DNA of 64,000 nucleotides, taken from CAVXHQ01 sp963761735 (GTDB taxonomy: Bacteria > Pseudomonadota > Alphaproteobacteria > Rhodobacterales > Rhodobacteraceae). Both the position numbers and the translations under genes were made by a program. The notes under the pieces are model-generated. The model saw only the letters and a list, made by a program, of their open reading frames with translations. It had not been told where the DNA came from and did not search any database. Below are positions 42,000 through 49,953 of this stretch, in pieces. Location of the stretch: assembly GCA_963761735.1 (NCBI GenBank), contig CAVXHQ010000005.1, positions 744,001-808,000 of the forward strand, read 5' to 3'. How positions within the stretch are numbered: position 1 is the first letter of the stretch; each line of letters opens with the position of its first letter.

Positions 42000-43292
42000 T
42001 CAGGCGAAACCTGCCGCCTTGAAATACCGCGTCACGCAGCGCTGGATGTGCCCTTGCAGAAGGGCCGTCGCATCGGTGCCGATCTCGCCGAATTCCGATC
42101 CGGTGAACATCTGTGACACGAGGGTTTCGGGCAGTTCTGCGCCTGCAAGATTGGCGAGGAGCCGGTCGAGGGCGGCCCGCACCGCCGCATCGGTCCAGTA
42201 ATACCGGATCCGGTCGCTGTAGCTGTACACCCGCTGGCGTACCACGTCCGCGCCGCTGTAATAATCCTGCCAGTAGCCGGGGTTTTCGGACATCCGCGTC
42301 TCCAGGACCTGCCGGATGCCCGACGGCGCGGCCACATCCAACTCGTCCTCGATCCGTGACAGCGCCCAGACCGATTCGCGCAACCGGAACGTCAGTTCGG
42401 GCCCGACCTTGAGAAAGAAGAAATGCTGTTTCACGAGGTCCGCCAGCGCGCCGGTGGACTGATAGTCGGTGGAATGCGCTTCGAAGGTGAGGCCCGGATC
42501 AGTGAGGCCCGGGTCCGTCAGGCCCTGATCGGAAAAGCCCGGATCGGACAAAATCGCCGTGCTGAGGTCGCGGGACTTTTCGGGCTCGAACGGAAAGATC
42601 GACGTGTGGCCGAAATCGACGCCCGGTTGCGTGACGACCGACACGATCCGCCCCCAGGCGGCATCGAGGCCACGGGCGGCAAAGGCGGCCCGGTGGGTAT
42701 CGACGCAGTGCCGGAACCGCGCGACGGAGGTAACGTCGAGGGCGTCGGGCTCTTCGGTTTCGCCGCCCGGGATCGGCACCTCGGTGCCGATGATATAGAT
42801 CAGATTGGCCGGATCGGGGGCGTGTTCCTCGGCCACGGCACACAGATCGGCGGCGCGTTCGGCGATCTGCTCGAAGCTGGGGGGCACCTCATCCCCGCAG
42901 GCCATGCTCGCGTCGAGGTGGATCTTGCGGAACCCCGCAGCCACGTAATCGCGCACCAGCACGCGGGCCTTGTCCATCGCCACATCGAGCGGTTCGGCGC
43001 GCCAGGGATTTGGGCCAAGGTGATCGCCGCCGAGGATCAGGCTGTCCATCGACACGCCCGCGTCCGCCGCCAGACCGCGCAGCCAGTCGATGAAACCGGC
43101 GGGCGTCATGCCGGTATAGCCGCCGTCCTGGTTGACCTGATTGCAGGTGGCCTCGATCACCGTCGGCGCGCCGGTTGCCGCCGCATGGGCAAGGACCGCG
43201 CGCAACACATGTTCGTTGGCGGTGCAAAAACACGGAAGGCCGATGGCCTCGCCGCTGCGGTTGCGCTGGATCAGGTCGGCGATGTCGATCAT
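42000..43292 (-). CDS. kbaZ: KbaZ/GatZ family protein (tagatose-bisphosphate aldolase accessory subunit or tagatose-6-phosphate 4-epimerase)
   Basis: 430 residues. Family signatures include GLPCFCTANEHVLRAVL, 'APTVIEATCNQVNQDGGYTGM', 'LILGGDHLGPNPW', KIHLDASMACGD, GTEVPIPGGE and 'FEAHSTDYQ'. In enterobacteria KbaZ/GatZ stabilises class II tagatose-1,6-bisphosphate aldolase, but no catalytic KbaY/GatY is encoded here. In Agrobacterium a member of this family is reported as a D-tagatose-6-phosphate 4-epimerase in galactitol/altritol use (recollection), which would explain a solitary gene. Divergent from the polyol dehydrogenase. A 15-bp repeat inserts SDPGF/TDPGL units at about residue 255. Confidence 0.88.
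   Translation of the reverse strand: MIDIADLIQRNRSGEAIGLPCFCTANEHVLRAVLAHAAATGAPTVIEATCNQVNQDGGYTGMTPAGFIDWLRGLAADAGVSMDSLILGGDHLGPNPWRAEPLDVAMDKARVLVRDYVAAGFRKIHLDASMACGDEVPPSFEQIAERAADLCAVAEEHAPDPANLIYIIGTEVPIPGGETEEPDALDVTSVARFRHCVDTHRAAFAARGLDAAWGRIVSVVTQPGVDFGHTSIFPFEPEKSRDLSTAILSDPGFSDQGLTDPGLTDPGLTFEAHSTDYQSTGALADLVKQHFFFLKVGPELTFRLRESVWALSRIEDELDVAAPSGIRQVLETRMSENPGYWQDYYSGADVVRQRVYSYSDRIRYYWTDAAVRAALDRLLANLAGAELPETLVSQMFTGSEFGEIGTDATALLQGHIQRCVTRYFKAAGFA
42486..42545 (-). repeat. 15-bp tandem repeat inside kbaZ
   Basis: Four units on the plus strand: ggtgaggcccggatc (42486), agtgaggcccgggtc (42501), cgtcaggccctgatc (42516) and ggaaaagcccggatc (42531). In the gene they encode S/T-D-P/Q-G-L/F pentapeptides just before the conserved TFEAHSTDY. 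In frame. Confidence 0.9.
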
Positions 43293-43347
43293 CTTTTTTG
43301 CTTTCGTTTAGGTCGTGATCGGGCAGTTGCTCGCGGTGTGGACAAAT

Positions 43348-43373
43348 GCCCGAGATATGTCATGATAACGGGC
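43348..43373. promoter_or_regulatory. Candidate operator in the kbaZ-polS divergent promoter region
   Basis: gcccg (43348-43352) and cgggc (43369-43373) form an inverted repeat around an A+T-rich centre (atatgtcatgata) in the 139-bp divergent gap. The position suits a regulator of both genes, but no regulator gene is in the window and the half-sites are short. Confidence 0.3.
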
Positions 43374-43431
43374 GGACGCTGCCCGTACGGTCCGACCGGA
43401 AATCGGGGGATGCCCCGATAGCGAGGAATAC

Positions 43432-44220
43432 ATGAAACGACTGGATGGTAAATCGGCGCTCGTCACCGGGGCGGCACGCGGCATCGGACGTGGATTTGCC
43501 GAGCGGTTCGTCGCCGAAGGCGCCCGGGTGGCCGTGGCCGACATCGACATGGGCGCCGCGCAGGCGACGGCGCGCGAGATCGGTGCGGGCGCCTACGCCG
43601 TGCGGATCGACGTGGCAGCACAGGACAGCATCGACGCGGCGATGGCACAGGTCGTCGAAACGGCGGGCGGCCTCGACATCCTGATCAACAACGCGGCCCT
43701 GTTCGATGCGGCGCAAACCGTCGACATCACCCGCGAGAGTTTCGAGCGGCTCTATGCCGTCAACGTCGCGGGCACGCTGTTCACCATGCAGGCGGCGGCG
43801 AAACAGATGATCGCACAGGGCCCCCGAAGCCCCGGAAACCACGGCAAGATCATCAACATGGCCTCACAGGCGGGCAGGCGCGGCGAAAGCCTCGTATTGG
43901 TCTATTGCTCGACCAAGGCCGCGGTCATTTCGATGACGCAATCGGCGGGTCTGAACCTGATCGCACACGGCATCAACGTCAACGCCATCGCCCCCGGCGT
44001 CGTGGACGGCGCCCATTGGGAGCACGTCGACGCGATGTTCGCCAAACTCGAAGGCAAGGCGCCCGGCCAGAAAAAGGCCGAGGTCGCCGCAGGCGTGCCG
44101 GCGGGCCGGTTCGCGGTGCCGGACGATCTGACGGGGATGGCCGTGTTCCTCGCCTCGGCGGAGTCCGATTACATCGTCTCGCAAACCTACAACGTCGATG
44201 GCGGGCAGTGGATGAGCTGA
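43432..44220 (+). CDS. polS: Sorbitol/galactitol dehydrogenase-like short-chain dehydrogenase (PolS/SmoS type)
   Basis: 262 residues, classical SDR. The NAD site is VTGAARGIGRGFAERF, then ILINNAALFDAAQ, the catalytic serine region 'KIINMASQAGRRGESLV' and Y-x-x-x-K in VYCSTKAAVIS; 'GINVNAIAPGVVDGAHWE' and 'YIVSQTYNVDGGQWMS' closely resemble Rhodobacter sphaeroides sorbitol dehydrogenase. That enzyme oxidises D-glucitol to D-fructose and galactitol to D-tagatose. A short extra GPRSPGN loop precedes the catalytic serine. Divergent from kbaZ and ahead of a sugar ABC importer, so it probably starts polyol catabolism. Confidence 0.9.
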   Translation: MKRLDGKSALVTGAARGIGRGFAERFVAEGARVAVADIDMGAAQATAREIGAGAYAVRIDVAAQDSIDAAMAQVVETAGGLDILINNAALFDAAQTVDITRESFERLYAVNVAGTLFTMQAAAKQMIAQGPRSPGNHGKIINMASQAGRRGESLVLVYCSTKAAVISMTQSAGLNLIAHGINVNAIAPGVVDGAHWEHVDAMFAKLEGKAPGQKKAEVAAGVPAGRFAVPDDLTGMAVFLASAESDYIVSQTYNVDGGQWMS

Positions 44221-44655
44221 CGCCGCACCGTCCCTCTGCCGATTGTCCGGCGCCCGAGGTCGCCGCGATTTTCGCAGGTTCGCGCCCGTAGACTGCGGGC
44301 CCCCGGTTCGTCTCACCCGCCGTCGATTTCGACGTTCTGCGGGTTTGCGACCGGTTTCGGCCATTTTGCCCTTGATCGATACCGCGTGTCATTCCATCGT
44401 GACGTAACGGAAGAAGCGACATGGTGTAGAGGGAGAGCGGCACAAGCGGGCTGCGCTCTGCCGGTGTGACCGGTTGCCCGCAGGTGCGGGGATTAAAAAT
44501 TCACCGAGTATCGGCCAAGGGTGGCGACGAACCGCCATCCGTCGTGTCGGCGTGTTTTCCGCGCAGGACCCCGGCACGACACGGCCAGTGCCTGACCAGA
44601 TTATCGCCCCGGCCCGCGATGGTGCGGGCAGGGTGCCCTGAGGGAGGAAATACAC
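44221..44655 (+). other. Leader region between polS and the sugar-binding protein gene
   Basis: 435 bp without a supported gene. A small hairpin, gcccgtagactgcgggc, lies at 44284-44300. agggaggaa immediately before ATG 44656 is a strong ribosome-binding site. The A+T-rich ggggattaaaaattcacc around 44499-44516 may belong to a promoter. Confidence 0.45.
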
Positions 44656-45591
44656 ATGATCAGACGGACATTCATGGGGGCCGCCGCCGTGCTGGCCCTG
44701 ACGGCAGGCAGCGCCGCGGCGCAGGATACAAAGACATTCTACTGGATCTCGCACGGCAGCCCGGCGGACCCGGTCTGGACCTATTTCCTCGAAGGCGCGA
44801 ACACCTGGGCCGAAGAGACGGGGCACACCGTCAACACATCGTTCCATTCGGGCGACGTGCCGAGCCAGCAAGAGGCGTTCCGCGCCGCCATCGCAGCCGG
44901 CGCCGACGGTATCTGCACGACGACGCCCGACATCGGCGCCATGGCGGATGTGACCGCCGAGGCGCAGGACAGCGGCATCATGGTGATGAGCTTCAACAGC
45001 TTTGACGAGACGGCGGGCTACGACGGCTATGTCGGCGGCAACCTGAAGTTGACGGGCACCCGCTGGGCGCAATACCTCGTGGACAACGGTCTCGTCGAGG
45101 CGGGCGATTTCGTCTGGATGCCGGTCGAGGTGCCGGGTGCTTCCTACGGCGTCCTCGAGGAAGAGGGCATCGCCGAGGTGTTCGAGCCGCTGGGCATCAC
45201 CTGGGAGGTGACGGACGCCACCCTCGATCAGGCCGAGGTCATCAACCGGATGTCCGACTATGTCACCGCCAACCGCGACCGGATCGACGCGATGATCGGT
45301 CTTGGCGACATGGTGACCGGATCGGTGCCACGGGTGTGGAACCAGGTCGGCGTCGAGCCGGGCGAGATCCCGGTCGTGGGCTGGGGCAATTCGCTCGACA
45401 CCACGCAGGGCATCATGGACGGCTATATCCTTGCCGGCATGTGGCAGGATCCGCAGGCTACGTCGTATATGTGCCTGACCGCGCTGATGATGGAATCCAA
45501 CGGCATTCCGCTGGGCTTCGAGATCATCACCGGCGCGCTCTACGAGGCGGATACGGCCCCCGTCTATCACGAGATCATGGGCGGCAACTGA
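44656..45591 (+). CDS. Sugar ABC transporter substrate-binding protein (periplasmic binding protein type 1)
   Basis: 311 residues with a signal peptide cut after SAAAQ. Ribose/LacI-type periplasmic fold: 'ISHGSPADPVWTYFLEGANTWAEETG', then 'AAIAAGADGICTTTPD' and 'VVGWGNSLDTTQGIMDGYILAGMWQDPQ', the ligand-cleft segments of CUT2-family proteins. It delivers a sugar or polyol to the permease and ATPase encoded next. The neighbouring polyol dehydrogenase suggests a hexitol such as sorbitol or galactitol (inference). Confidence 0.92.
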   Translation: MIRRTFMGAAAVLALTAGSAAAQDTKTFYWISHGSPADPVWTYFLEGANTWAEETGHTVNTSFHSGDVPSQQEAFRAAIAAGADGICTTTPDIGAMADVTAEAQDSGIMVMSFNSFDETAGYDGYVGGNLKLTGTRWAQYLVDNGLVEAGDFVWMPVEVPGASYGVLEEEGIAEVFEPLGITWEVTDATLDQAEVINRMSDYVTANRDRIDAMIGLGDMVTGSVPRVWNQVGVEPGEIPVVGWGNSLDTTQGIMDGYILAGMWQDPQATSYMCLTALMMESNGIPLGFEIITGALYEADTAPVYHEIMGGN

Positions 45592-45607
45592 CCGCGGCCC
45601 TTTGACC

Positions 45608-45642
45608 GGCACCTGCGCCACGCGGCGCGGGTGCCCCCTTTT
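45608..45642 (+). terminator. Attenuating stem-loop between the binding-protein and permease genes
   Basis: ggcacctgcgcc (45608-45619) pairs with ggcgcgggtgcc (45624-45635), a 12-bp stem with one G-T pair and a 4-nt loop, then ccctttt. Such hairpins after binding-protein genes usually lower expression of the downstream permease and stabilise the upstream mRNA. Confidence 0.8.
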
Positions 45643-45657
45643 CTTGCGGGACATGCC

Positions 45658-46696
45658 ATGACAGATCAAACCGCCCCGGGTGTGGCACCGCCCTCCGGAT
45701 GGCTGCGGCGCTTTGTCGCCAAGCCGGAATTTGCCCCCTTCATCCTGCTGATCGCGATGCTGGTGGTGTTCACCGCCATCAATCCGGCGTTCCTGTCGCT
45801 CAACAACATCGGCAACGCGCTGACGTTCACCGTGGAACTGGGCCTGATCGCGCTGGCGATGACCCTGCTGATGACGTCGGGAGAGTTCGACCTGTCGGTG
45901 GGCTCCGTCTTTGGCTTTGCGCCCGTGGTCCTGTGGGGCCTGTTCAATTCCGGCGCCGTGGGCATGGAACTGGCGTTCGTCATCGCGATCCTGCTGAGCA
46001 TGGCCGTCGGCCTCGTGAACGGGATATTCGTCACCCGGCTCGGCATTCCGTCGTTTCTCGTGACGCTGGGCATGTTGCTGGTGATCCGGGGCACGGCCCT
46101 GTGGATCACCGATGCACAGCCGCAGCGGACATGGGACGCGGGCGACCAATGGGTCGCGAGCGCGCTGGTGGGGGATTTCTGCATCGGCGGCGAGGGCGAT
46201 TACTGTCGTGGCGGATTGCGCATCTACATGAGCCTGATCTGGTTCATCGCGATCACCATCGCGCTGCAGTACACGCTCACGCGCACCCGGTTCGGCAACT
46301 GGATACAGGCGACGGGGGGCAACCCGCAGGCCGCGAAAAACCGCGGCGTGCCGATCCGGCGCGTCAAGGTGATCCTGTTCATGCTGACGAGCGCCATGGC
46401 GGGTCTTGCGGGGGTGATCTCGTCGATCCGGGTGTCGGCGGCGAATCCCGAATTCGGGCACCGGCTATGAGCTTGAGGTGATCGCCATGGTCGTGATCGG
46501 CGGCACCGCCCTGATGGGCGGGCGCGGCACGATCATCGGCACGGTGCTGGGCGTGTTGATCCTGCGGCTGATGCGCAACGGCATCGTCCTGATCGGGGTG
46601 CCGGGGCTGGCCTACAACATCTTTATCGGTGCGATCATCCTGGGCATGATGGCCCTGCACGCGGGCCTCGAGCGCCGCAACAACGACGGGGCGTAA
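45658..46696 (+). pseudogene. Sugar ABC transporter permease (RbsC-like), split by a one-base insertion
   Basis: From ATG 45658 the first frame encodes most of a BPD_transp_2 permease (AFINPAFLSLNNIGNALTF-type start, 'FDLSVGSVFGFAPV', 'LGIPSFLVTLGMLLVIRGTAL'). It stops at 46468-46470 after ANPEFGHRL. The expected continuation GTGYELEVIAMVVIGGTALMGGRG is in the +1 frame from 46457 and runs to 46696. One extra G in ttcgggcacc (46456-46458) explains the break. Both parts are well conserved, and the ATPase gene starts 2 nt later, so the importer is probably intact in the organism. Confidence 0.9.
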
Positions 46697-46697
46697 G

Positions 46698-47462
46698 ATG
46701 ACAGATACCGCAAAACCCCTCGTCGAGATGCGCGATATCGAGAAATACTATGGCCGCATCCACGCCCTGCGCGGCGTCAACCTGACGATCAAGCGCGGCG
46801 AGATCGTCGGCCTGCTGGGTGACAACGGTGCCGGAAAATCGACGCTGATCAAGGTGTTGTCCGGCGCTGTGCCCTACACCTCGGGGTCGATCCGCATCGA
46901 CGGGCGCGAAACGGTTCTGAAATCCACCAACGATGCCATCGCGGCGGGCATCGAGACGATCTATCAGGACTCGGCTCTCGTCCCGCAGCTGTCGATCGCG
47001 CGCAACCTGTTCATGGGGCGCGAGATCGTGACGGGCCCCGCGTTCCTGAACCGGATGGACCTCGACCAGATGAACGAGATTGCGGCGGATCTGCTCAAGC
47101 GCGTCGGCATCTCGAAGAACATTCCGCCGACGACGCCCATCGGATCGCTGTCGGGGGGCGAGCGTCAGGCGGTGGCCATCGCGCGGGCGATGTATTTCGA
47201 CAGCAACCTGATCATCCTCGACGAGCCGACCAACAACCTCGGCGTGGCCGAAACCCAGGGCGTGCTGAATTTCGTGCGCGGCGCGCGGGATTCGGGCCAT
47301 TCGTGCATCTTCATCGCGCACAACATCCACCACGTCTTTCAGGTGGTCGACCGGATGGTCGTCATGCGGCAGGGACAGGTCGTCGCCGACGATATCAGCC
47401 CGACGACGTCGAGTATTCTCGACGTCGAGAACATCATCACCGGCGAGCATCTCGTCGCATGA
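46698..47462 (+). CDS. Sugar ABC transporter ATP-binding protein
   Basis: 254 residues, a single ATPase domain: Walker A LLGDNGAGKSTLIK, signature LSGGERQAVAIARAM, Walker B LIILDEPTNNLG and the switch histidine in IFIAHNIHHVF. The 'DNGAGKST' and 'EPTNNLGVAET' patterns fit the short FrcA/sugar ABC ATPases of alphaproteobacteria. Its stop overlaps the next start by 4 nt. Confidence 0.94.
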   Translation: MTDTAKPLVEMRDIEKYYGRIHALRGVNLTIKRGEIVGLLGDNGAGKSTLIKVLSGAVPYTSGSIRIDGRETVLKSTNDAIAAGIETIYQDSALVPQLSIARNLFMGREIVTGPAFLNRMDLDQMNEIAADLLKRVGISKNIPPTTPIGSLSGGERQAVAIARAMYFDSNLIILDEPTNNLGVAETQGVLNFVRGARDSGHSCIFIAHNIHHVFQVVDRMVVMRQGQVVADDISPTTSSILDVENIITGEHLVA

Positions 47463-48499
47463 GCCGGGTTCATGCGCAGGGCATCACCCTCGATTTCGAC
47501 GCGAGCCTCGGGATCCTCGAGAGGTTCGAGGTTACCGACGCGGGCCGCGCCATTGCCCCCCTGCACCGCGCGCCGTGGGTCGGTACGGACGAGGCCATGC
47601 CAGAGGACGCCGCGCCCCACATGCGCAATCTGGGCGGCGATTTCTTTTGCGCGCCCTTTGCGGCGACCGACGACGGATCGGCCTTGCACGGCTGGCCGCC
47701 CAACAGCGCCTGGGACACGCAGGTGCAGGGCGGCACCCTCACCGCCACGCTGCGCCGCAAGGTTAAGGGGGCGGCGCTGACCAAGGAACTGCGCCTCATC
47801 GACGGGCACCCGTTCGTCTATCAGCGCCACGTCTTTACCGGCGGCGCGGGCCGCGTCACGGCGTCGAACCACGCCAATATCTCGGTTCTGTCGGGTGCGA
47901 TCATCCGCACCTCGCCGAAGGCGCGATGGGAAACGCCTGCGAACCAGCAGGAAACCGATCCCGCGCGCGGCCGCTCTGGCCTCGTCTATCCGGCGCAGTC
48001 CGCCGATCCCGCGGCCTTTCCCGGCGTCGACGGCCCGGTCGATCTGACGCGGTATCCGTGGAACCCGGCGCATGAGGATTTCGTGATCGGTGTCGAGGCT
48101 GCGGGCCACGATCTGGGCTGGACGGCAGTGACGCGACCGGAACAGGGGGACCTGTATCTGTCGCTGCGCAACGCGCACGAGGTGCCGATGACGATGCTGT
48201 GGCATTCCAACGGCGGCCGCGATTTCGCACCCTGGTCGGGGCGCCATTTCGGCTGTCTGGGAGTTGAAGAGGGCGCGGCAGAGCACATGCTCAGCACGAC
48301 GCCGCCCGGCGACCTGACCGGTCCGGGGGCCGTGGCCCTGGGCGGGACGACCGGGATGCGTCACGTCATTGGCGCCATCGACTGGCCCCGCGGTGAGCCG
48401 GTCGCGGAGGTGCGTCTGGACGGCGACGCCCTGCGTGTGACAGGCGAAGGCGGCGCGCGCCGTACCGTGCCAATCGACGGCGATTTTCTGACCGGCTGA
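47459..48499 (+). CDS. Galactose-mutarotase-like-fold protein of the polyol/sugar operon
   Basis: 346 residues from an ATG overlapping the ATPase stop. The sequence is consistent with an aldose-1-epimerase-like beta-sandwich: 'APLHRAPWVGTDEAMP', 'LGGDFFCAPFAATDD', 'TKELRLIDGHPFVYQRHVF', 'LYLSLRNAHEVPMTMLWHSNGGRDFAPW'. No signal peptide, so cytosolic. A role in sugar anomerisation or recognition after uptake is inferred from fold and operon; no catalytic residues can be assigned confidently. Confidence 0.7.
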   Translation: MSRVHAQGITLDFDASLGILERFEVTDAGRAIAPLHRAPWVGTDEAMPEDAAPHMRNLGGDFFCAPFAATDDGSALHGWPPNSAWDTQVQGGTLTATLRRKVKGAALTKELRLIDGHPFVYQRHVFTGGAGRVTASNHANISVLSGAIIRTSPKARWETPANQQETDPARGRSGLVYPAQSADPAAFPGVDGPVDLTRYPWNPAHEDFVIGVEAAGHDLGWTAVTRPEQGDLYLSLRNAHEVPMTMLWHSNGGRDFAPWSGRHFGCLGVEEGAAEHMLSTTPPGDLTGPGAVALGGTTGMRHVIGAIDWPRGEPVAEVRLDGDALRVTGEGGARRTVPIDGDFLTG

Positions 48500-48750
48500 C
48501 GGTATCCCACCGCAGGCCGTTGATGCGCAGGCGGGGGCCGGACAGGCCGGAACGGCTGCTCCGGCATGCGCAATGCAGCATTTTGGAACCGTATAAATCA
48601 TTGATAATCATCGACTTTCCTTGCCTCAGTTGACCCGGGGGCAGGGGCCGCGCGAACGATGGCTTGACATTGGACCGGCCCCGGGCGGAACCTGTCGCAC
48701 AGCCGCGCAACGCCGGTCTCGGTCGCGCGGTCAATTGGGAGGAGACCCAC

Positions 48751-49773
48751 ATGACAAAACTGAAGATCGCCTTACTGGGCGCCGTTGCCGCGACCGCGGG
48801 CACTGCCGCCGCGGCGCAGGAACTGAACCTGATCTGCTCCGCCGACGTCGTCGTCTGCGAGATGCTGGTATCCGAATTCGAGGCGTCGCACGACGTCGAC
48901 GTGAACATGGTGCGCCTGTCGTCGGGCGAGGCCTATGCCAAGATCCGCGCCGAAGGCCGCAATCCGCAGACCGACCTGTGGTGGGGCGGCACGGGCGACC
49001 CGCATCTTCAGGCCGCCGCCGACGATCTGACGGCCGAATACGAATCGCCGATGCTCGCCGAGTTGCAGCCCTGGGCCGTGGCACAGGCCGAAACCTCGGG
49101 CTATCGCACCGTCGGCGTCTATTCCGGCGCACTCGGCTGGGGATACAACACCGAGATCTTCGCCGAACGCGGCATTGAGCCGCCGCAGTGCTGGGCGGAC
49201 CTCCTGAACCCTGACCTTGCCGGCGAGATCCAGATCGCCGACCCGAATTCGTCGGGCACCGCCTACACCGCCCTCGCGACGCTGGTGCAGCTGATGGGCG
49301 AGGACGAGGCCTTCGAATTCCTGCGCGCGATGGACGCCAACGTCTCGCAGTACACCAAATCGGGCTCGGCCCCGGTCAAGGCTGCGGCACGCGGCGAGGC
49401 GGGCCTTGGCATCGTGTTCATGCACGATGCGGTCGCGCAGGCAGAAGAAGGCTTTCCGATCGGTGTCGTCGCGCCCTGCGAGGGCACGGGCTATGAAATC
49501 GGATCGATGTCGATGATCGAAGGGGCGCAAAACCCCGACGAGGCAATGATGTTCTATGACTGGGTGCTGACCGCCGAGGTCCAGTCGCTCATGCCCGATG
49601 CCGGATCGTTCCAGATCCCGTCGAACAGGGGCGCGACCGCCCCCGAGGCGGCCCCCGACCTCGATAGCATCAACCTGATCGACTATGACTTTGCCGAATA
49701 CGGCAGCACAGAGCGGCGGACGGCATTGCTGTCGCGCTGGGTCGACGAGGTCGGTGGCGTCGGGGTCGAGTGA
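48751..49773 (+). CDS. ABC transporter substrate-binding protein, FbpA/AfuA-like (COG1840)
   Basis: 340 residues from the ATG at 48751 with gggaggag upstream. Signal peptide ending AAAAQ. Type II periplasmic fold: 'LNLICSADVVVCEMLVSEFE', then 'DLWWGGTGDPHLQAAAD', 'GWGYNTEIFAERGIEPP' and 'YTKSGSAPVKAAARGEAGLGIVF'. The paired C-terminal tyrosines that ligate Fe3+ in FbpA are not evident. The nearest functional analogy may be AfuA (sugar phosphates) or an organophosphate binder, supported by the IMPase-family phosphatase in the operon (inference). Confidence 0.85.
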   Translation: MTKLKIALLGAVAATAGTAAAAQELNLICSADVVVCEMLVSEFEASHDVDVNMVRLSSGEAYAKIRAEGRNPQTDLWWGGTGDPHLQAAADDLTAEYESPMLAELQPWAVAQAETSGYRTVGVYSGALGWGYNTEIFAERGIEPPQCWADLLNPDLAGEIQIADPNSSGTAYTALATLVQLMGEDEAFEFLRAMDANVSQYTKSGSAPVKAAARGEAGLGIVFMHDAVAQAEEGFPIGVVAPCEGTGYEIGSMSMIEGAQNPDEAMMFYDWVLTAEVQSLMPDAGSFQIPSNRGATAPEAAPDLDSINLIDYDFAEYGSTERRTALLSRWVDEVGGVGVE

Positions 49774-49830
49774 CCCGCCAGGTCGCATAGTGAACACGCG
49801 AGGGGGCGGCGGTTCCACCCCCTCCGTTCC

Positions 49831-49880
49831 GATGCACCCATAAGTCTGACGCACCCATGAGTCTGACGCACCGATGACGA
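49831..49880. repeat. 17-bp tandem repeat in the gap before the permease gene
   Basis: gatgcacccataagtct (49831-49847), gacgcacccatgagtct (49848-49864) and a partial gacgcaccgatgacga (49865-49880). Intergenic. A gaggggg/ccccctc hairpin at 49800-49824 precedes it, after the binding-protein gene. Confidence 0.85.
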
Positions 49881-49953
49881 CGCGGCGCGGCGGCTTTGCC
49901 GATGCGACCCTGATCCGCCCGCCCTCCACCGAAAAAATTCCAAGGCACGCCCC

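Noticed and set aside
48661..48700. Sigma-70 promoter with ttgaca at 48664
   Set aside because: A perfect -35 is present, but the sequence 17 nt downstream is G+C-rich with no -10 element.
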